Below, in pieces: positions 24,927 to 34,623 of a stretch of DNA of 64,000 bases (within the stretch, counting starts at the first letter, position 1; every line of letters starts with the position of its first letter). Source of the stretch: Brevibacillus sp. SYP-B805 (GTDB taxonomy: Bacteria > Bacillota > Bacilli > Brevibacillales > Brevibacillaceae). A program made the position numbers and the translations under genes. The stretch lies in assembly GCF_011059135.1 (NCBI RefSeq), contig NZ_JAALGD010000006.1, forward strand, positions 1 through 64,000, written 5' to 3'. Under the pieces are notes generated by a model that was not told the origin of the DNA, ran no database searches, and saw only the letters and a list, made by a program, of their open reading frames with translations.

Positions 24927-27005
24927 GTGTTGTGGATCGACAATCAATTTACGGAGGGGAATCTGCTAGACGCACTCGCTAATCAGTTTTCCATGGCGGG
25001 GTGGGAGGTCGTCGACCGGATTGATCGGCTCGCTTTCCCTAAAGAATTTACGGAACCGAAAGTCTATTCTGTCACCTTAACAAGTGACACACAGGAATCG
25101 GCCATTACAATTCCAAAGAGCGCGGTTAACGCCTACCATCTCTACACCGATGGAAGCCCTGGGGCGACCGTCTCCAGGCAGGAGGAGACAGACCATTCGG
25201 TTACGTTGTGGTTTCATGGGGCGGATAACGGAGCATCGATTGGTTCACCAGTAACGATCACCTGTTGGACAAGCGCCCTTGCAGGCAAGCCGGATTATTT
25301 ACTGACGGTTTGTTATGCGAATCATCTGATACTGAGAAACGCGAGCGGGAATCTTTTCGGTATCGCGCGGGTAGGAAAGCTGCAAAAGAAGATTCGGCAT
25401 CTCGAAGGGTACCCAGACAGCTTGCCGTTCTTTATACCGCCGACAGGTTATAGAACGTGGACGTGGGAATCGGATTTGGAGCCGCAGGATTATTCGATGT
25501 TCGATACCCTTCAAACGGAAATAAAGTCGAAGTATATGGAGGCACATACGCTGTACCTCTACCAGATGGAAGACTTTTCTGCCGAAAAACCCCGTGTATA
25601 TACCCACATCATCGGTAGCGAGTCGGATACGGAGGATGAAGTGAAGCGTGCCGCGCTTGATATGGAGGTTTATACGACTGCCTGGGTCACTGACGAACAT
25701 GGCGACATCGTTCACCGCATTACCCAGGAGTATGCGGACCATAACCTGCAAGGACCAATTGTCGAAGCGAACCACCGCAGACCCACACTGGAGCAGTGGG
25801 TGCTTCGTGGTGACATCGACTACAAGATGACAAACTGGTGGAATGACAGCATCATTAAGGTGCTTGGCTGCATTGACGCGGATACTGCATTTCTTGTGCT
25901 TAACTCCGATACTGCCCCAATGAAGGGACAAGACAATGCAGTCCCCTCCATTCCCATTTATATGGGGCAGTTTGATTTGGTTGGAGATGGATTGAATCAG
26001 ACGGAGACGTTTACCCGTCATTTTAAGGTGGATCTTGCTCCTGGCGGGGCAACCGAGATTTCGACCATTGTGTCATCCTTGCCGGTTCAGAGTGCTACAG
26101 TAAAGATTTGGGTTTCGGGGGACATGGATTTAACAACAGAATTCGTCTATGTAGGCATTGATGGAGCAAAGCAGATTGGCGTTCGTTCAGGCGTACAGGA
26201 ATCGCCTGTGGAAGAGAAAGCCCAGGCTTACTATGCCGGCGAGTTTGCTCTGCAAGACGTGGCGGGAAAGACCATTCTCAATATTTACACGCAGTCTGAC
26301 CCGTCTGTAAACGCTTTTTCTCCGATTGCAGCCCGCGTATGGCTGGAGGTTACGGTTACCAGTTCTGTCAAGCAAGGACCTTATGAGTGCTGTCTGTTCG
26401 CAGGGTATGCTCCTGATAAGGGAAGCTTTGATTTCGACAACCCGTCGAGGACCCGATTTAGAGAGACGATTTTCCCGATTTTTAAGAAGAAGAGTGGAAG
26501 CAGCGTCTCCGGCTATCCCGCGTTCCCTAGTAACGGTGTGGATACTGTCCAAGTGAAGCGTACAAAATTCGGCGCGTACTATCAAGAGTACTTCGTCTCT
26601 TGGAATACTCCCTCTAACTTAATACCTCCTGAAAGGGAGAGCGCTGAAAGTGGAGACAAGCATCCGAGAGCCTGGAATCAGTTCAATTCCGATGCTTACC
26701 GTTACAAGTTCAATGCGTCCAGCTACGATGACAGGGTGCATGTCTCGAAAGCGTATCTCGTACACCCGGAGGACGGGGTGCACGGAACTTTGAGGAACGT
26801 GATACTATGCAACCCCCTGTCTATACTAAATGGAGATGAGTTGGAAATAGAAGAAGTTCTATGTTCCAATGACAAATGGCGTTACTACTTCTGCCTGATT
26901 GAAGGTGCTTCTCCTCTGACAAAGCGGCCAGGAACCCCATACAGACCTGCGGGTGTTGGAGTGAAGAAGTCCAAGTTACAGGTGACACAAAAAAGAGAGG
27001 TGTGA
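24927..27005 (+). CDS. Fibre/receptor-binding protein, paralogue 1 of 3
   Basis: The protein is 692 residues. The N-terminus (LLDALANQFSMAGWEVVDRI) and C-terminus (SKAYLVHPEDGVHGTL, then SPLTKRPGTPYRPAGVG) are shared with the next two genes, while the middle differs. Here it contains extra beta modules at about residues 340-480. This pattern of constant ends and a variable middle is typical of phage receptor-binding proteins that diversify. GTG 24927 follows AAGGTAGGTGA; GTG 24918 is also in frame. No enzymatic motif was seen. Confidence 0.55.
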   Translation: MLWIDNQFTEGNLLDALANQFSMAGWEVVDRIDRLAFPKEFTEPKVYSVTLTSDTQESAITIPKSAVNAYHLYTDGSPGATVSRQEETDHSVTLWFHGADNGASIGSPVTITCWTSALAGKPDYLLTVCYANHLILRNASGNLFGIARVGKLQKKIRHLEGYPDSLPFFIPPTGYRTWTWESDLEPQDYSMFDTLQTEIKSKYMEAHTLYLYQMEDFSAEKPRVYTHIIGSESDTEDEVKRAALDMEVYTTAWVTDEHGDIVHRITQEYADHNLQGPIVEANHRRPTLEQWVLRGDIDYKMTNWWNDSIIKVLGCIDADTAFLVLNSDTAPMKGQDNAVPSIPIYMGQFDLVGDGLNQTETFTRHFKVDLAPGGATEISTIVSSLPVQSATVKIWVSGDMDLTTEFVYVGIDGAKQIGVRSGVQESPVEEKAQAYYAGEFALQDVAGKTILNIYTQSDPSVNAFSPIAARVWLEVTVTSSVKQGPYECCLFAGYAPDKGSFDFDNPSRTRFRETIFPIFKKKSGSSVSGYPAFPSNGVDTVQVKRTKFGAYYQEYFVSWNTPSNLIPPERESAESGDKHPRAWNQFNSDAYRYKFNASSYDDRVHVSKAYLVHPEDGVHGTLRNVILCNPLSILNGDELEIEEVLCSNDKWRYYFCLIEGASPLTKRPGTPYRPAGVGVKKSKLQVTQKREV

Positions 27006-27011
27006 CAGGGT

Positions 27012-28478
27012 ATGCCTTACGTTGATACGATGTTGAACATCAACAACGAAAATCCTTCCGGCGGCGTGTACAAGGTTAGGGAGGCGTTTTTTGCCAGTGA
27101 CCTTGCCAACATCCTGATGAAGTTTGGATGGACGCTGAAAGTGAACTTTAACAAAGTTTGTATCCCTAGCCAGTTTGCTCCTGGCGCATACGGCGGTATT
27201 CCTGACCCTAATTCCTTTATGTCAATCGCTGTCGGGGAGCATTTTATTTTTGAAAGTGGCGCGGCTTCCGCTGCTGACAAAACCTATTTTGGAGTTGCTA
27301 CGCTTGCTTACTGGACAGAAGAGTACGGGCTGATTCCTGTAGCATCACAGCCGCATAACTCGATGGTAGAGTTCGGGAAGTGGGCGGCTGACCGTTCCAA
27401 CGGTTTCCAAAAGAGGGGTACTTTATACTTCTATGTCCTTGAGGACTTGAAAGGTTTGGAGACAAAACTTGATGCAGAGGGCAACCTTGTTCTCAGTTGG
27501 ACCCAAAGTAGTGAAACTGGTCTGACAAATTGCGCTCTCGACATCGAGATTACTGGTACAGAGTGGGTGCCTGTCGACGGGATTCAAACATGGCGAGTCA
27601 AGCCCGATGGGTATGACCCTTATCGGATGCAGTCCCCGATCGTTCCCGCAGGTTTTCGACTCTCCAGTTTGGAGGACTTCTACAACGAAGCACTCAAAAT
27701 GAACGTGTACAACACGAACTGGTGGTACGATTCAGAAATCTCTGTTCGCGGATATGTAGATTCGGAGACCGTGTTCCTGATTATGCAATCTGATAACGTA
27801 CCTGCATTTGAGTTGAACAAGGTGCCATCCATCCCGTTCTATTTCGGAAGGTTGGACCCATTTGACCCGAACGACAAAGCGTGTGCCATGTTTGCAGGCA
27901 GCGTTCCTCCTGGGGTACTTGACGTGTCTACTTTCAACTATGACGATGAGGCGATTAAGTTTGACCCAATTTTCCCAGTGATGAAAAACTATCCTGCATA
28001 TCCCGCTAACGGAATTGAACAGGTGATGTTGAGCCGGTCCAAACAAGGCGCCCGTTATCAGGCGTACTATTTGTCTTGGAACGCTCCGTCAAACAACATG
28101 CCGCCTTCACGTTCCAACGGTTCAAAAGACTATCCGAGAGCGACGTCAAACTTCCAGACGGACATTTACAAGTACCAGTTTAATCCGTCCCTTTACACCG
28201 GGAAGGTTCATACCTCGAAGATTTATGTCGTGCATCCGGAAGAGGGCGTTCGGGGATCGCTGACGAAGGTTCTCGCTCTACCCGCTATCAACTTCAACGC
28301 TCAGAAGTTGAGAGTTCGTCAAGACGGGAATTGTGCTGACCCGCGTTACGATGTGTACCGTTACGCAGTTGTGGATGGGGTTAGCCCGTTAACCAAGAGA
28401 CCTGGTACTCCGTTCCGTCCTGCGGGGGTCGGGATCTTCTCCCATGTCGAAGATAAAGACGGTAACCTGGTCAACTAA
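27012..28478 (+). CDS. Fibre/receptor-binding protein, paralogue 2 of 3
   Basis: The 488-residue protein is the shortest of the three tandem paralogues. It starts with a short helical part (DLANILMKFGWTLKVNF) like its neighbours and ends with the shared module SKIYVVHPEEGVRGSL and SPLTKRPGTPFRPAGVG. Aromatic- and Gly-rich beta sequence fills the middle. GAGAGGTG precedes the ATG. It is six bases after the previous gene and 17 before the next, so all three are expressed together. Confidence 0.55.
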   Translation: MPYVDTMLNINNENPSGGVYKVREAFFASDLANILMKFGWTLKVNFNKVCIPSQFAPGAYGGIPDPNSFMSIAVGEHFIFESGAASAADKTYFGVATLAYWTEEYGLIPVASQPHNSMVEFGKWAADRSNGFQKRGTLYFYVLEDLKGLETKLDAEGNLVLSWTQSSETGLTNCALDIEITGTEWVPVDGIQTWRVKPDGYDPYRMQSPIVPAGFRLSSLEDFYNEALKMNVYNTNWWYDSEISVRGYVDSETVFLIMQSDNVPAFELNKVPSIPFYFGRLDPFDPNDKACAMFAGSVPPGVLDVSTFNYDDEAIKFDPIFPVMKNYPAYPANGIEQVMLSRSKQGARYQAYYLSWNAPSNNMPPSRSNGSKDYPRATSNFQTDIYKYQFNPSLYTGKVHTSKIYVVHPEEGVRGSLTKVLALPAINFNAQKLRVRQDGNCADPRYDVYRYAVVDGVSPLTKRPGTPFRPAGVGIFSHVEDKDGNLVN

Positions 28479-28495
28479 TGGAGAGGTGAGAATAG

Positions 28496-30409
28496 ATGTT
28501 CATTGATAAGCTCTCGACAATGCAAGAACTGCCCGACTACCTGACGAAAGACTTTCGGGAGAACGGTTGGGGGTTGTATATCAAGTACCGTGTGTGGAGA
28601 AAGCCAAGGGGCACCACAGAGGACCGTTTTGCTGATGTTCGCATCTTTCGTTCTGTCGGCAGCGACAAGCAGATCCGGTATTTCGGGATGGTGTTCGGGT
28701 ACGGGGGAGACAAGAACGGCGGTTCCGTCCTTAATACAGAGGACACAATCTCTCGTCATTCTTCGTTGGCCGTTCTTCAAGGAGCGATTGATGGAGTGAA
28801 CAGCTCCTTTACCTTTAAGGTGTTCCCTGTCTTGAGGGACTCGGTATTTGTTTACATCTACCGGGCTGACGGAACGGAGGTCGAGGTCCCATCGACAGAG
28901 TACACAATCAACTACGATGAGGGCACGTTGGTATTCAACGCTGGCTCTGCTTACATTCCGCAAACGGGAGAAGCGTTACGGGCGACATATATCCCGTCTC
29001 CGATTGCGCCAAAACCGGTAAAGCGTCTTGGGTTCTTCACCTTCGATGATGTCCGTTTGGAGCGTCTGGTCGTTCCGTCTTTTGACCCGAACGACGAAGA
29101 TAACGAGTCCGTCCTTCCGGATGGCGATGGGATCACTACGGATTATGTCATTAACACCACCTACCAGATTAAGGGCGTGACCGTTTATCTGAACGGCATC
29201 AAGCAAAAAGAGGGCGCGGCGGCTGACGGTGGAAGCTATACGTTTAACCCTGCAACGAAGACCATTCACTTCCATACGGCTCCTGCCCCGGGTGTCGATG
29301 TGCGCGTCGAGTATATCAAGATTCTTACGGGCACTGAGTTGGACGGCGTGATTGACCTGGGAGACCTTGAGGCGGGCCGCAACTTCGATCCGAATGACAT
29401 TAAGAGTGTGTTTAAGGCAGTGTATTCGACACTCTACTTCCTGAGACCGTCCTTCCCTACGACGCTGTCCGTTACTCCTTTGGACAATGTTAGCAATACT
29501 TGGCGGCGGGATTCGGGTATTTTCTACTGGGGGAACATTAACAAGGACAGGATTATCCTGTTCATGCGCCCAGACCCATCCGTAGGACCAGAAGAGACTT
29601 ACTTTGCTCCGTTGTATATCGGTCGTCTGCGTACGACGAAAAACTCTCCGAGACGGAATCTTGTAATCGCGGCAGGTACGCGGAAACAAGACATCCCGAC
29701 CTATGCTAAGGGCATGAAGATTGGTTACTACATTGTGGACTACGGACCGAACACAACCGGCGGTAATGATGGTATTCAGTTGCAACAAACCTATGGCGGT
29801 GTGAACTACAACAGGCATTACATGGCGTTCATCACACACGACAAAGCGATTGACAACGGCGAAGCTCGCCTCAATCCTTCGGTCTACAGCGGGAAATACC
29901 ACATTAGTCCGTTCTACATTGTTCATCCCAATGACGGGTTTGTAGGTACGCTCGATGACGTGTTCGCCGTTCATCCGAAGAATATCGCTCAGCTTGATGA
30001 GCTTGAAATCGAGTACAGAGAAAACAACCCATTGAAGGAGGAGATTGGGGTAGGGGACGGTTCCCGAAAGGTGTTCTGGCTGACGCACTCCCCGTCTTAC
30101 CCAGACGGAACGGACTTCACGGCGAATCCGTTTACTGCCCAGCCGATTAAGTTGGTTGTTGAAGTCAATTGCGTTCAGACGACCGACTTCACCTTCGATT
30201 ATGAGACGAAGGCAATCACGTTCAACACGGCTCCACCTGCGGGTGCTATCATTCACGCCGAGTATGTGTTTAAGCAGGTTTACCGCTTTACGCTGCCTGA
30301 CACCGAAGTATCACCGTGGCAGTTGGAAGATGGTGTGCCTTACGCTCCGATTGGGTTGGCGATCTTGAAGGAGACGAAAACCTTGGCTCCGTTGACACCA
30401 ACTCCGTAA
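28496..30409 (+). CDS. Fibre/receptor-binding protein, paralogue 3 of 3
   Basis: The 637-residue protein has the shared N-terminal pattern (LTKDFRENGWGLYIKYR) and the C-terminal motif PFYIVHPNDGFVGTL. It also has three beta modules of about 65 residues, near residues 100, 205 and 515. Each ends in a pattern like TFNPATKTIHFHTAPAPG followed by a VEY strand. Such modules occur in phage fibres and adhesins and are also present in the 19657 and 36703 products. AGAGGTGA precedes the ATG. Confidence 0.55.
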   Translation: MFIDKLSTMQELPDYLTKDFRENGWGLYIKYRVWRKPRGTTEDRFADVRIFRSVGSDKQIRYFGMVFGYGGDKNGGSVLNTEDTISRHSSLAVLQGAIDGVNSSFTFKVFPVLRDSVFVYIYRADGTEVEVPSTEYTINYDEGTLVFNAGSAYIPQTGEALRATYIPSPIAPKPVKRLGFFTFDDVRLERLVVPSFDPNDEDNESVLPDGDGITTDYVINTTYQIKGVTVYLNGIKQKEGAAADGGSYTFNPATKTIHFHTAPAPGVDVRVEYIKILTGTELDGVIDLGDLEAGRNFDPNDIKSVFKAVYSTLYFLRPSFPTTLSVTPLDNVSNTWRRDSGIFYWGNINKDRIILFMRPDPSVGPEETYFAPLYIGRLRTTKNSPRRNLVIAAGTRKQDIPTYAKGMKIGYYIVDYGPNTTGGNDGIQLQQTYGGVNYNRHYMAFITHDKAIDNGEARLNPSVYSGKYHISPFYIVHPNDGFVGTLDDVFAVHPKNIAQLDELEIEYRENNPLKEEIGVGDGSRKVFWLTHSPSYPDGTDFTANPFTAQPIKLVVEVNCVQTTDFTFDYETKAITFNTAPPAGAIIHAEYVFKQVYRFTLPDTEVSPWQLEDGVPYAPIGLAILKETKTLAPLTPTP

Positions 30410-30436
30410 CCATAAATGAAAGGGGATGGCGGTGAG

Positions 30437-33400
30437 ATGAAAGGTAAACAGTACCTTTTGACATTCACCGCCCTTCTTTTTTCTGAGAAGGGGTATCATT
30501 TATCCTTCAACATTCATAACTACGAGCAGACAGTAGACCAGAAATGGCATCTCTCCTTCCCCGTCTGGAGTACCTTTAGCAGTACGATCGAGCAAGCGAT
30601 GCGTGAAGCCAGAAAGACGAAAGGCTACAGTTTGGTTGAGCAAATGCTCTTTGGCGGGGAGGCTGTCGCAGAAGCAGACACGCCTAAAGAAGTGTCTGAC
30701 TTCAAGCAGATCGTTATCTCTTTGCTTGGGGAAGTTTACAAGTCCTTCTCAGGAATTAGGGCGGGCGATTCACAGGATTGGGAACCTATTTACGATATTA
30801 CCGCTTCCCTGGTTAAACTTAATGGCACTGTAATAAGGTTTACTGGTGAGGACGGGGAAGTGGTTCTCGTTACCGACAAAGTACATGTTGAGCGTGACGT
30901 TACAGCTATTAGCGTCAGCGACCATATTTTTGTGGAGCGGGTAAGCAGTGCGGACAAGGTATATCGTGCAGAGAATGCTGACGTTACGCCATTCTCTTAT
31001 GTTCAGAGCGTTATTGAGTTGACAACAGATGATGTCATTCATCGGTTGTTTGCTGACGGATATTCCATTGTGGGAAAGTCTGCTGAGGCACTTCGATTAT
31101 TCCTTTCTGAAATACTGCCTGATGTCGGTGATATCACCGATTTAGTCGGCGCGGTTATAAAAGAGAACGTAAAGGACCTCGGTGTGCAATTCACCGAAGC
31201 AGTAGAAAACGTGAAGAATAGCGTGTTTGAAGTTGAGGGGTATCTAGGCGAGACGGGGGTTAATGTTGAACTGCAGCAATTCTTGAGGGGAGAAACCAGC
31301 CGAGTACTTGACGTTTCGCACGAACTTGAAGCAGGCGTTGTATCAGAGCCGGTTCTTGAATCAACGGTTGCAGGAGATGGAGTAAGTGGATTTACGACTG
31401 TAGATGGTGCAGCATTAACGGATAGGTTAGGGTCTGGCAGTTTGGTTGACACATCATTCGTAGCTGAGACGGAGAAACAGGTATTAGGAGTTCTTTCAAC
31501 AGGCGTCGAATGTCGAGCCATCGAAGAAGTGAGATTGGCTTCTGTCGAAATCCATACAGACTTCATTTCCCTGACCTTGACCGAAGGGGAAAATGGGAAG
31601 TCCGATGTGAGTGTTGATTACCTCGAGATGTTTGAAACAATCGCAGAGTCCGACCCTGACATTAAGTCGATGCTACGCCTTATGGAGATTGCCTTTGGAA
31701 CCTCTGTAAGAGATGAGATTCAGTACCGTCTCGCTGAGTTAGGCCGCAGCGGGGAGAGTATGTCAGCGTTCCCTGTATTGTCCACGGTTAGCCAGAGACA
31801 ATTCGATGTTGATTCGGACGATTATCTTGTTTCGGAAACTGGCGGCTCATTCGATTTCATCACGCAATCGCTTGGAATGGGCGGGGATGTTGCTTCCATA
31901 AATGGGATACGACTTTCTTACCAAGGGACAGCGCATTTCGTTGATACAGACGAGCAGGTCGAAATTGAATTTCTTTTGGATTCTGGCAGGCAAGATGAGG
32001 TACTGCTTTCCGTAGTTTCGGGTATTGGTCCGGCAGCTATGCGGCTTGATGAGGACGGTTTGGTTGTCCACACTACTGACCATGTCCAGCTTTATACGGA
32101 TGGTGTGCCTTTGCTCAATCATGCCATTTTCAGTATGAACCATGCTCAAACTTATGATGAACTCTTTGTCGAGCGTCCAAAAACATCCCGTAATATTGGT
32201 TCAGTAAACTTGGCGCACACAGATGAGTGGGAGCGGGCTGTGTCCGTAGAGGACAGCTATGAAACGGAAGTATTCACGATCGGATGGTCAACCTCCTCCG
32301 CTAGTCCTTCTTTTGACGCAGAACTCTTGGAACCAACGGTAACCGTGTTCATGAGTATGGATTTTGAGGCTGAGATAGATGACGCAGTTGACCTTGCGAT
32401 AAGTTTTAACAGCTACGAAAAGGCCACCGAGGAGCCTATGTTAGAGGCGTTCGTATTTTTGAGAGAGTGCGAGTCAGTAGAGGACGTTGGGTTCCAGGGA
32501 CAGGTGTACCGTTCAGACGGACTGGAAGCGGTTGAGGATTTTCCTCAATTTGCTGTGAACCGGAGTACGTTCAGTGAGACTGCGACAGAAAAGTTAAGCA
32601 TGATTGCCAAGCACACCAATCGGAGTGTCGAATCGACAGTCGAATCTCATCCAATGTTTACATTTGTCGATACGAATGTGGAAGGTACTGTTGAGTACGC
32701 TCAGATGTTCGAGTTCATCAGTAAAACCAGCGAGGCTGTGATCGAACATCCTCCATTTGCTGTCAATACCGAATCGTCCTTCGATGCTGAAGGTTACGTA
32801 CCTTCACCTGCTGTGAAGACGGGCCAATCCGTGGAAGGTATCGTGGAATTGCCGGTTTTGTCATCATTCGTTGGTTCGATCGTTGAGGGCTTTACGGAAA
32901 TTCCTGTACTAGCTTCACTCATCGGTGGTTCTTTTGACGGCGTTTGGGAGACTCCCGTTCTTGGCTCGTCGCGAGCACCATCGTTTGAAGGGGTGGAAGA
33001 GCTTCCTGATTTGTACTCGTACATTGGCTCAGTTATTGAAGGGGCAACAGAGTTTCCACTGCTCGCTTCGACGATAAGTCCCGATTTTGCAGCTGCTACG
33101 GAGTTTCCGGTTTTTGCTCTATCTACTGCAACTCTTACCGAAGGAGTTACAGAGCTTCTGTCTGCCGCTTCATTCTTTTCTCCAGCTGCAGGAGGTGTTT
33201 GGGAAACGGATGAACTGGCTTCGCTCACTGCGATTTCCCTCGAGGGTAAGACAGAGCTTCTTTCCCACGCTGTACCCGGTGAGATCTCCTTTGAAGGTGA
33301 GCCTGAGTCTCCGATTTCCGCTTCGTTCATTGGCACAGCTCTTGAAGGGAGCGTGGAATCTCCTGTTGTTGCTTCAAATTTGGGGATCTGCTTTGAAGAA

Positions 33401-34615
33401 GTTACGGAAGTTCCTGAACTCGCTTCGTTTATTGGAGCCTCTTTTGAAGGAGTGGCAGAATCCCCAGGTATCGCTTCATTTATTGGGAGATCGCTTGATG
33501 GGGGCGTGGAAACCCATGAGCTTGCCTTGCTCAAAGGGGGTTCTGTTGAAGGTGGTGTGGAAGTTCCAGCCCTTGCGTTCATTATCGGGGGTTCATTTGA
33601 AGGCGTAGAGAAGTTTCCTGTACGGACTTCGTTCATCTCGACATTTATTGAAGGGGATATGCAGTTCCCATTGCTGACATCGTTGCTCGGCAGTCCAATG
33701 GACGGGGAGGTCATCCGGCCGTCTCTGATTGACTCAATTGATGCGTTTAGGGAGGGAGCGGTAATCTACACTTACCTCTCCACAGTTAGCGACAAGGGCG
33801 TAGACGTGGCGGTCGAGTACGCTAAGTTGTCTAACTTTACTGGGGGTACGAACGAAGGGGTTGTTGAAACACCTGAGCTTACCTCTTTGTTCCTTTCCCA
33901 AACAGATGTCGAAGTGAATGATAGGTTCCGATGGGAGGTATACAGCCGATCATCAATCTCGATCGATTCAATTGCGGAGGGATTGGGCGGGGGAGGAAAT
34001 CTGAGGTTCATCTCGATGGAAGCTGATGTGGCCGTCCAGGAATCTTATTCAATCACCGATACGTACGAAGGAGCGTTTGTGAGCGATAACGATAAAGAAA
34101 TGTACACTACCACCTACCTGAACCGTGAAGCGAATATTGGGAATATTGGTTATTCTATGGTTAGTGGGGAAAATGCTGACGCAGTGGATGATCGTAACCT
34201 TCAATGGCTGGAGAATATCAAGTCCGAAGAGGGAGCGATTATTGAACTGCTCACACCTGCCAGTAGGTTGGTTAACAGGTACAAGGCCCGGTTTCATTTT
34301 GGTGATGCGGCGAGCAGGGTTAGACAGGTACTTAAAGCTCGTCTCGAAGAAGGAGAAACGGCAAGTCGTTCCAGGAAAATCCTTCAAGCGAAATTGGATG
34401 AGCAGGAGCATGCGAGCCGCATGAAGCAGGTTCTTAAAGGGGTTATTGATAAGGATAGAGCGGCTACCGGCACGCCGCCGACATCACCGCCGCCAGAGTA
34501 TCCGCCCCCATCAAACCCGACACCGCCAACGCCGATTCCTTACCCTGGCAAGGTTTGGCTCATGATGGGTAAGTTAGCTTCTTGGAGTCCGTGGAACTGG
34601 AAGAAAACAAGGTAG
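30437..34615 (+). CDS. Giant repeat fibre protein (about 1392 residues)
   Basis: The N-terminal 730 residues are acidic, Val/Glu-rich and degenerate. Then come exactly 21 uninterrupted copies of a 17-residue repeat (32831-33901) with consensus (F/V/L)EG..E.P.LASFIG.S. After this are a coiled-coil-like region (residues 1260-1340) with repeated ASR..QVLKA segments and a Pro-rich linker. The repeat suggests a long solenoid or shaft. ATG 30437 is preferred; ATG 30416 is in frame but lacks a ribosome-binding site. No known family. It probably forms a fibre or tail-side projection. Its end lies close to the start of the next gene, suggesting coupling. Confidence 0.6.
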   Translation: MKGKQYLLTFTALLFSEKGYHLSFNIHNYEQTVDQKWHLSFPVWSTFSSTIEQAMREARKTKGYSLVEQMLFGGEAVAEADTPKEVSDFKQIVISLLGEVYKSFSGIRAGDSQDWEPIYDITASLVKLNGTVIRFTGEDGEVVLVTDKVHVERDVTAISVSDHIFVERVSSADKVYRAENADVTPFSYVQSVIELTTDDVIHRLFADGYSIVGKSAEALRLFLSEILPDVGDITDLVGAVIKENVKDLGVQFTEAVENVKNSVFEVEGYLGETGVNVELQQFLRGETSRVLDVSHELEAGVVSEPVLESTVAGDGVSGFTTVDGAALTDRLGSGSLVDTSFVAETEKQVLGVLSTGVECRAIEEVRLASVEIHTDFISLTLTEGENGKSDVSVDYLEMFETIAESDPDIKSMLRLMEIAFGTSVRDEIQYRLAELGRSGESMSAFPVLSTVSQRQFDVDSDDYLVSETGGSFDFITQSLGMGGDVASINGIRLSYQGTAHFVDTDEQVEIEFLLDSGRQDEVLLSVVSGIGPAAMRLDEDGLVVHTTDHVQLYTDGVPLLNHAIFSMNHAQTYDELFVERPKTSRNIGSVNLAHTDEWERAVSVEDSYETEVFTIGWSTSSASPSFDAELLEPTVTVFMSMDFEAEIDDAVDLAISFNSYEKATEEPMLEAFVFLRECESVEDVGFQGQVYRSDGLEAVEDFPQFAVNRSTFSETATEKLSMIAKHTNRSVESTVESHPMFTFVDTNVEGTVEYAQMFEFISKTSEAVIEHPPFAVNTESSFDAEGYVPSPAVKTGQSVEGIVELPVLSSFVGSIVEGFTEIPVLASLIGGSFDGVWETPVLGSSRAPSFEGVEELPDLYSYIGSVIEGATEFPLLASTISPDFAAATEFPVFALSTATLTEGVTELLSAASFFSPAAGGVWETDELASLTAISLEGKTELLSHAVPGEISFEGEPESPISASFIGTALEGSVESPVVASNLGICFEEVTEVPELASFIGASFEGVAESPGIASFIGRSLDGGVETHELALLKGGSVEGGVEVPALAFIIGGSFEGVEKFPVRTSFISTFIEGDMQFPLLTSLLGSPMDGEVIRPSLIDSIDAFREGAVIYTYLSTVSDKGVDVAVEYAKLSNFTGGTNEGVVETPELTSLFLSQTDVEVNDRFRWEVYSRSSISIDSIAEGLGGGGNLRFISMEADVAVQESYSITDTYEGAFVSDNDKEMYTTTYLNREANIGNIGYSMVSGENADAVDDRNLQWLENIKSEEGAIIELLTPASRLVNRYKARFHFGDAASRVRQVLKARLEEGETASRSRKILQAKLDEQEHASRMKQVLKGVIDKDRAATGTPPTSPPPEYPPPSNPTPPTPIPYPGKVWLMMGKLASWSPWNWKKTR
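32831..33901 (+). repeat. 21 tandem copies of a 51-bp (17-residue) coding repeat
   Basis: Units of exactly 51 bases, with no insertion or deletion across 1071 bases, encode a repeat with a conserved EG turn, an acidic position, Pro, and a hydrophobic LASFIG-type strand. DNA identity between units is low while the protein pattern is kept, so the array is old and under selection for structure. More degenerate units extend upstream to about 32580. Confidence 0.85.
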
Positions 34616-34623
34616 GTGAGAAA

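Noticed and set aside
32831-33901. A 51-bp periodic array that could be mistaken for a CRISPR or minisatellite
   Set aside because: The units have low DNA identity, no spacers, and keep a 17-residue protein pattern in one open frame.
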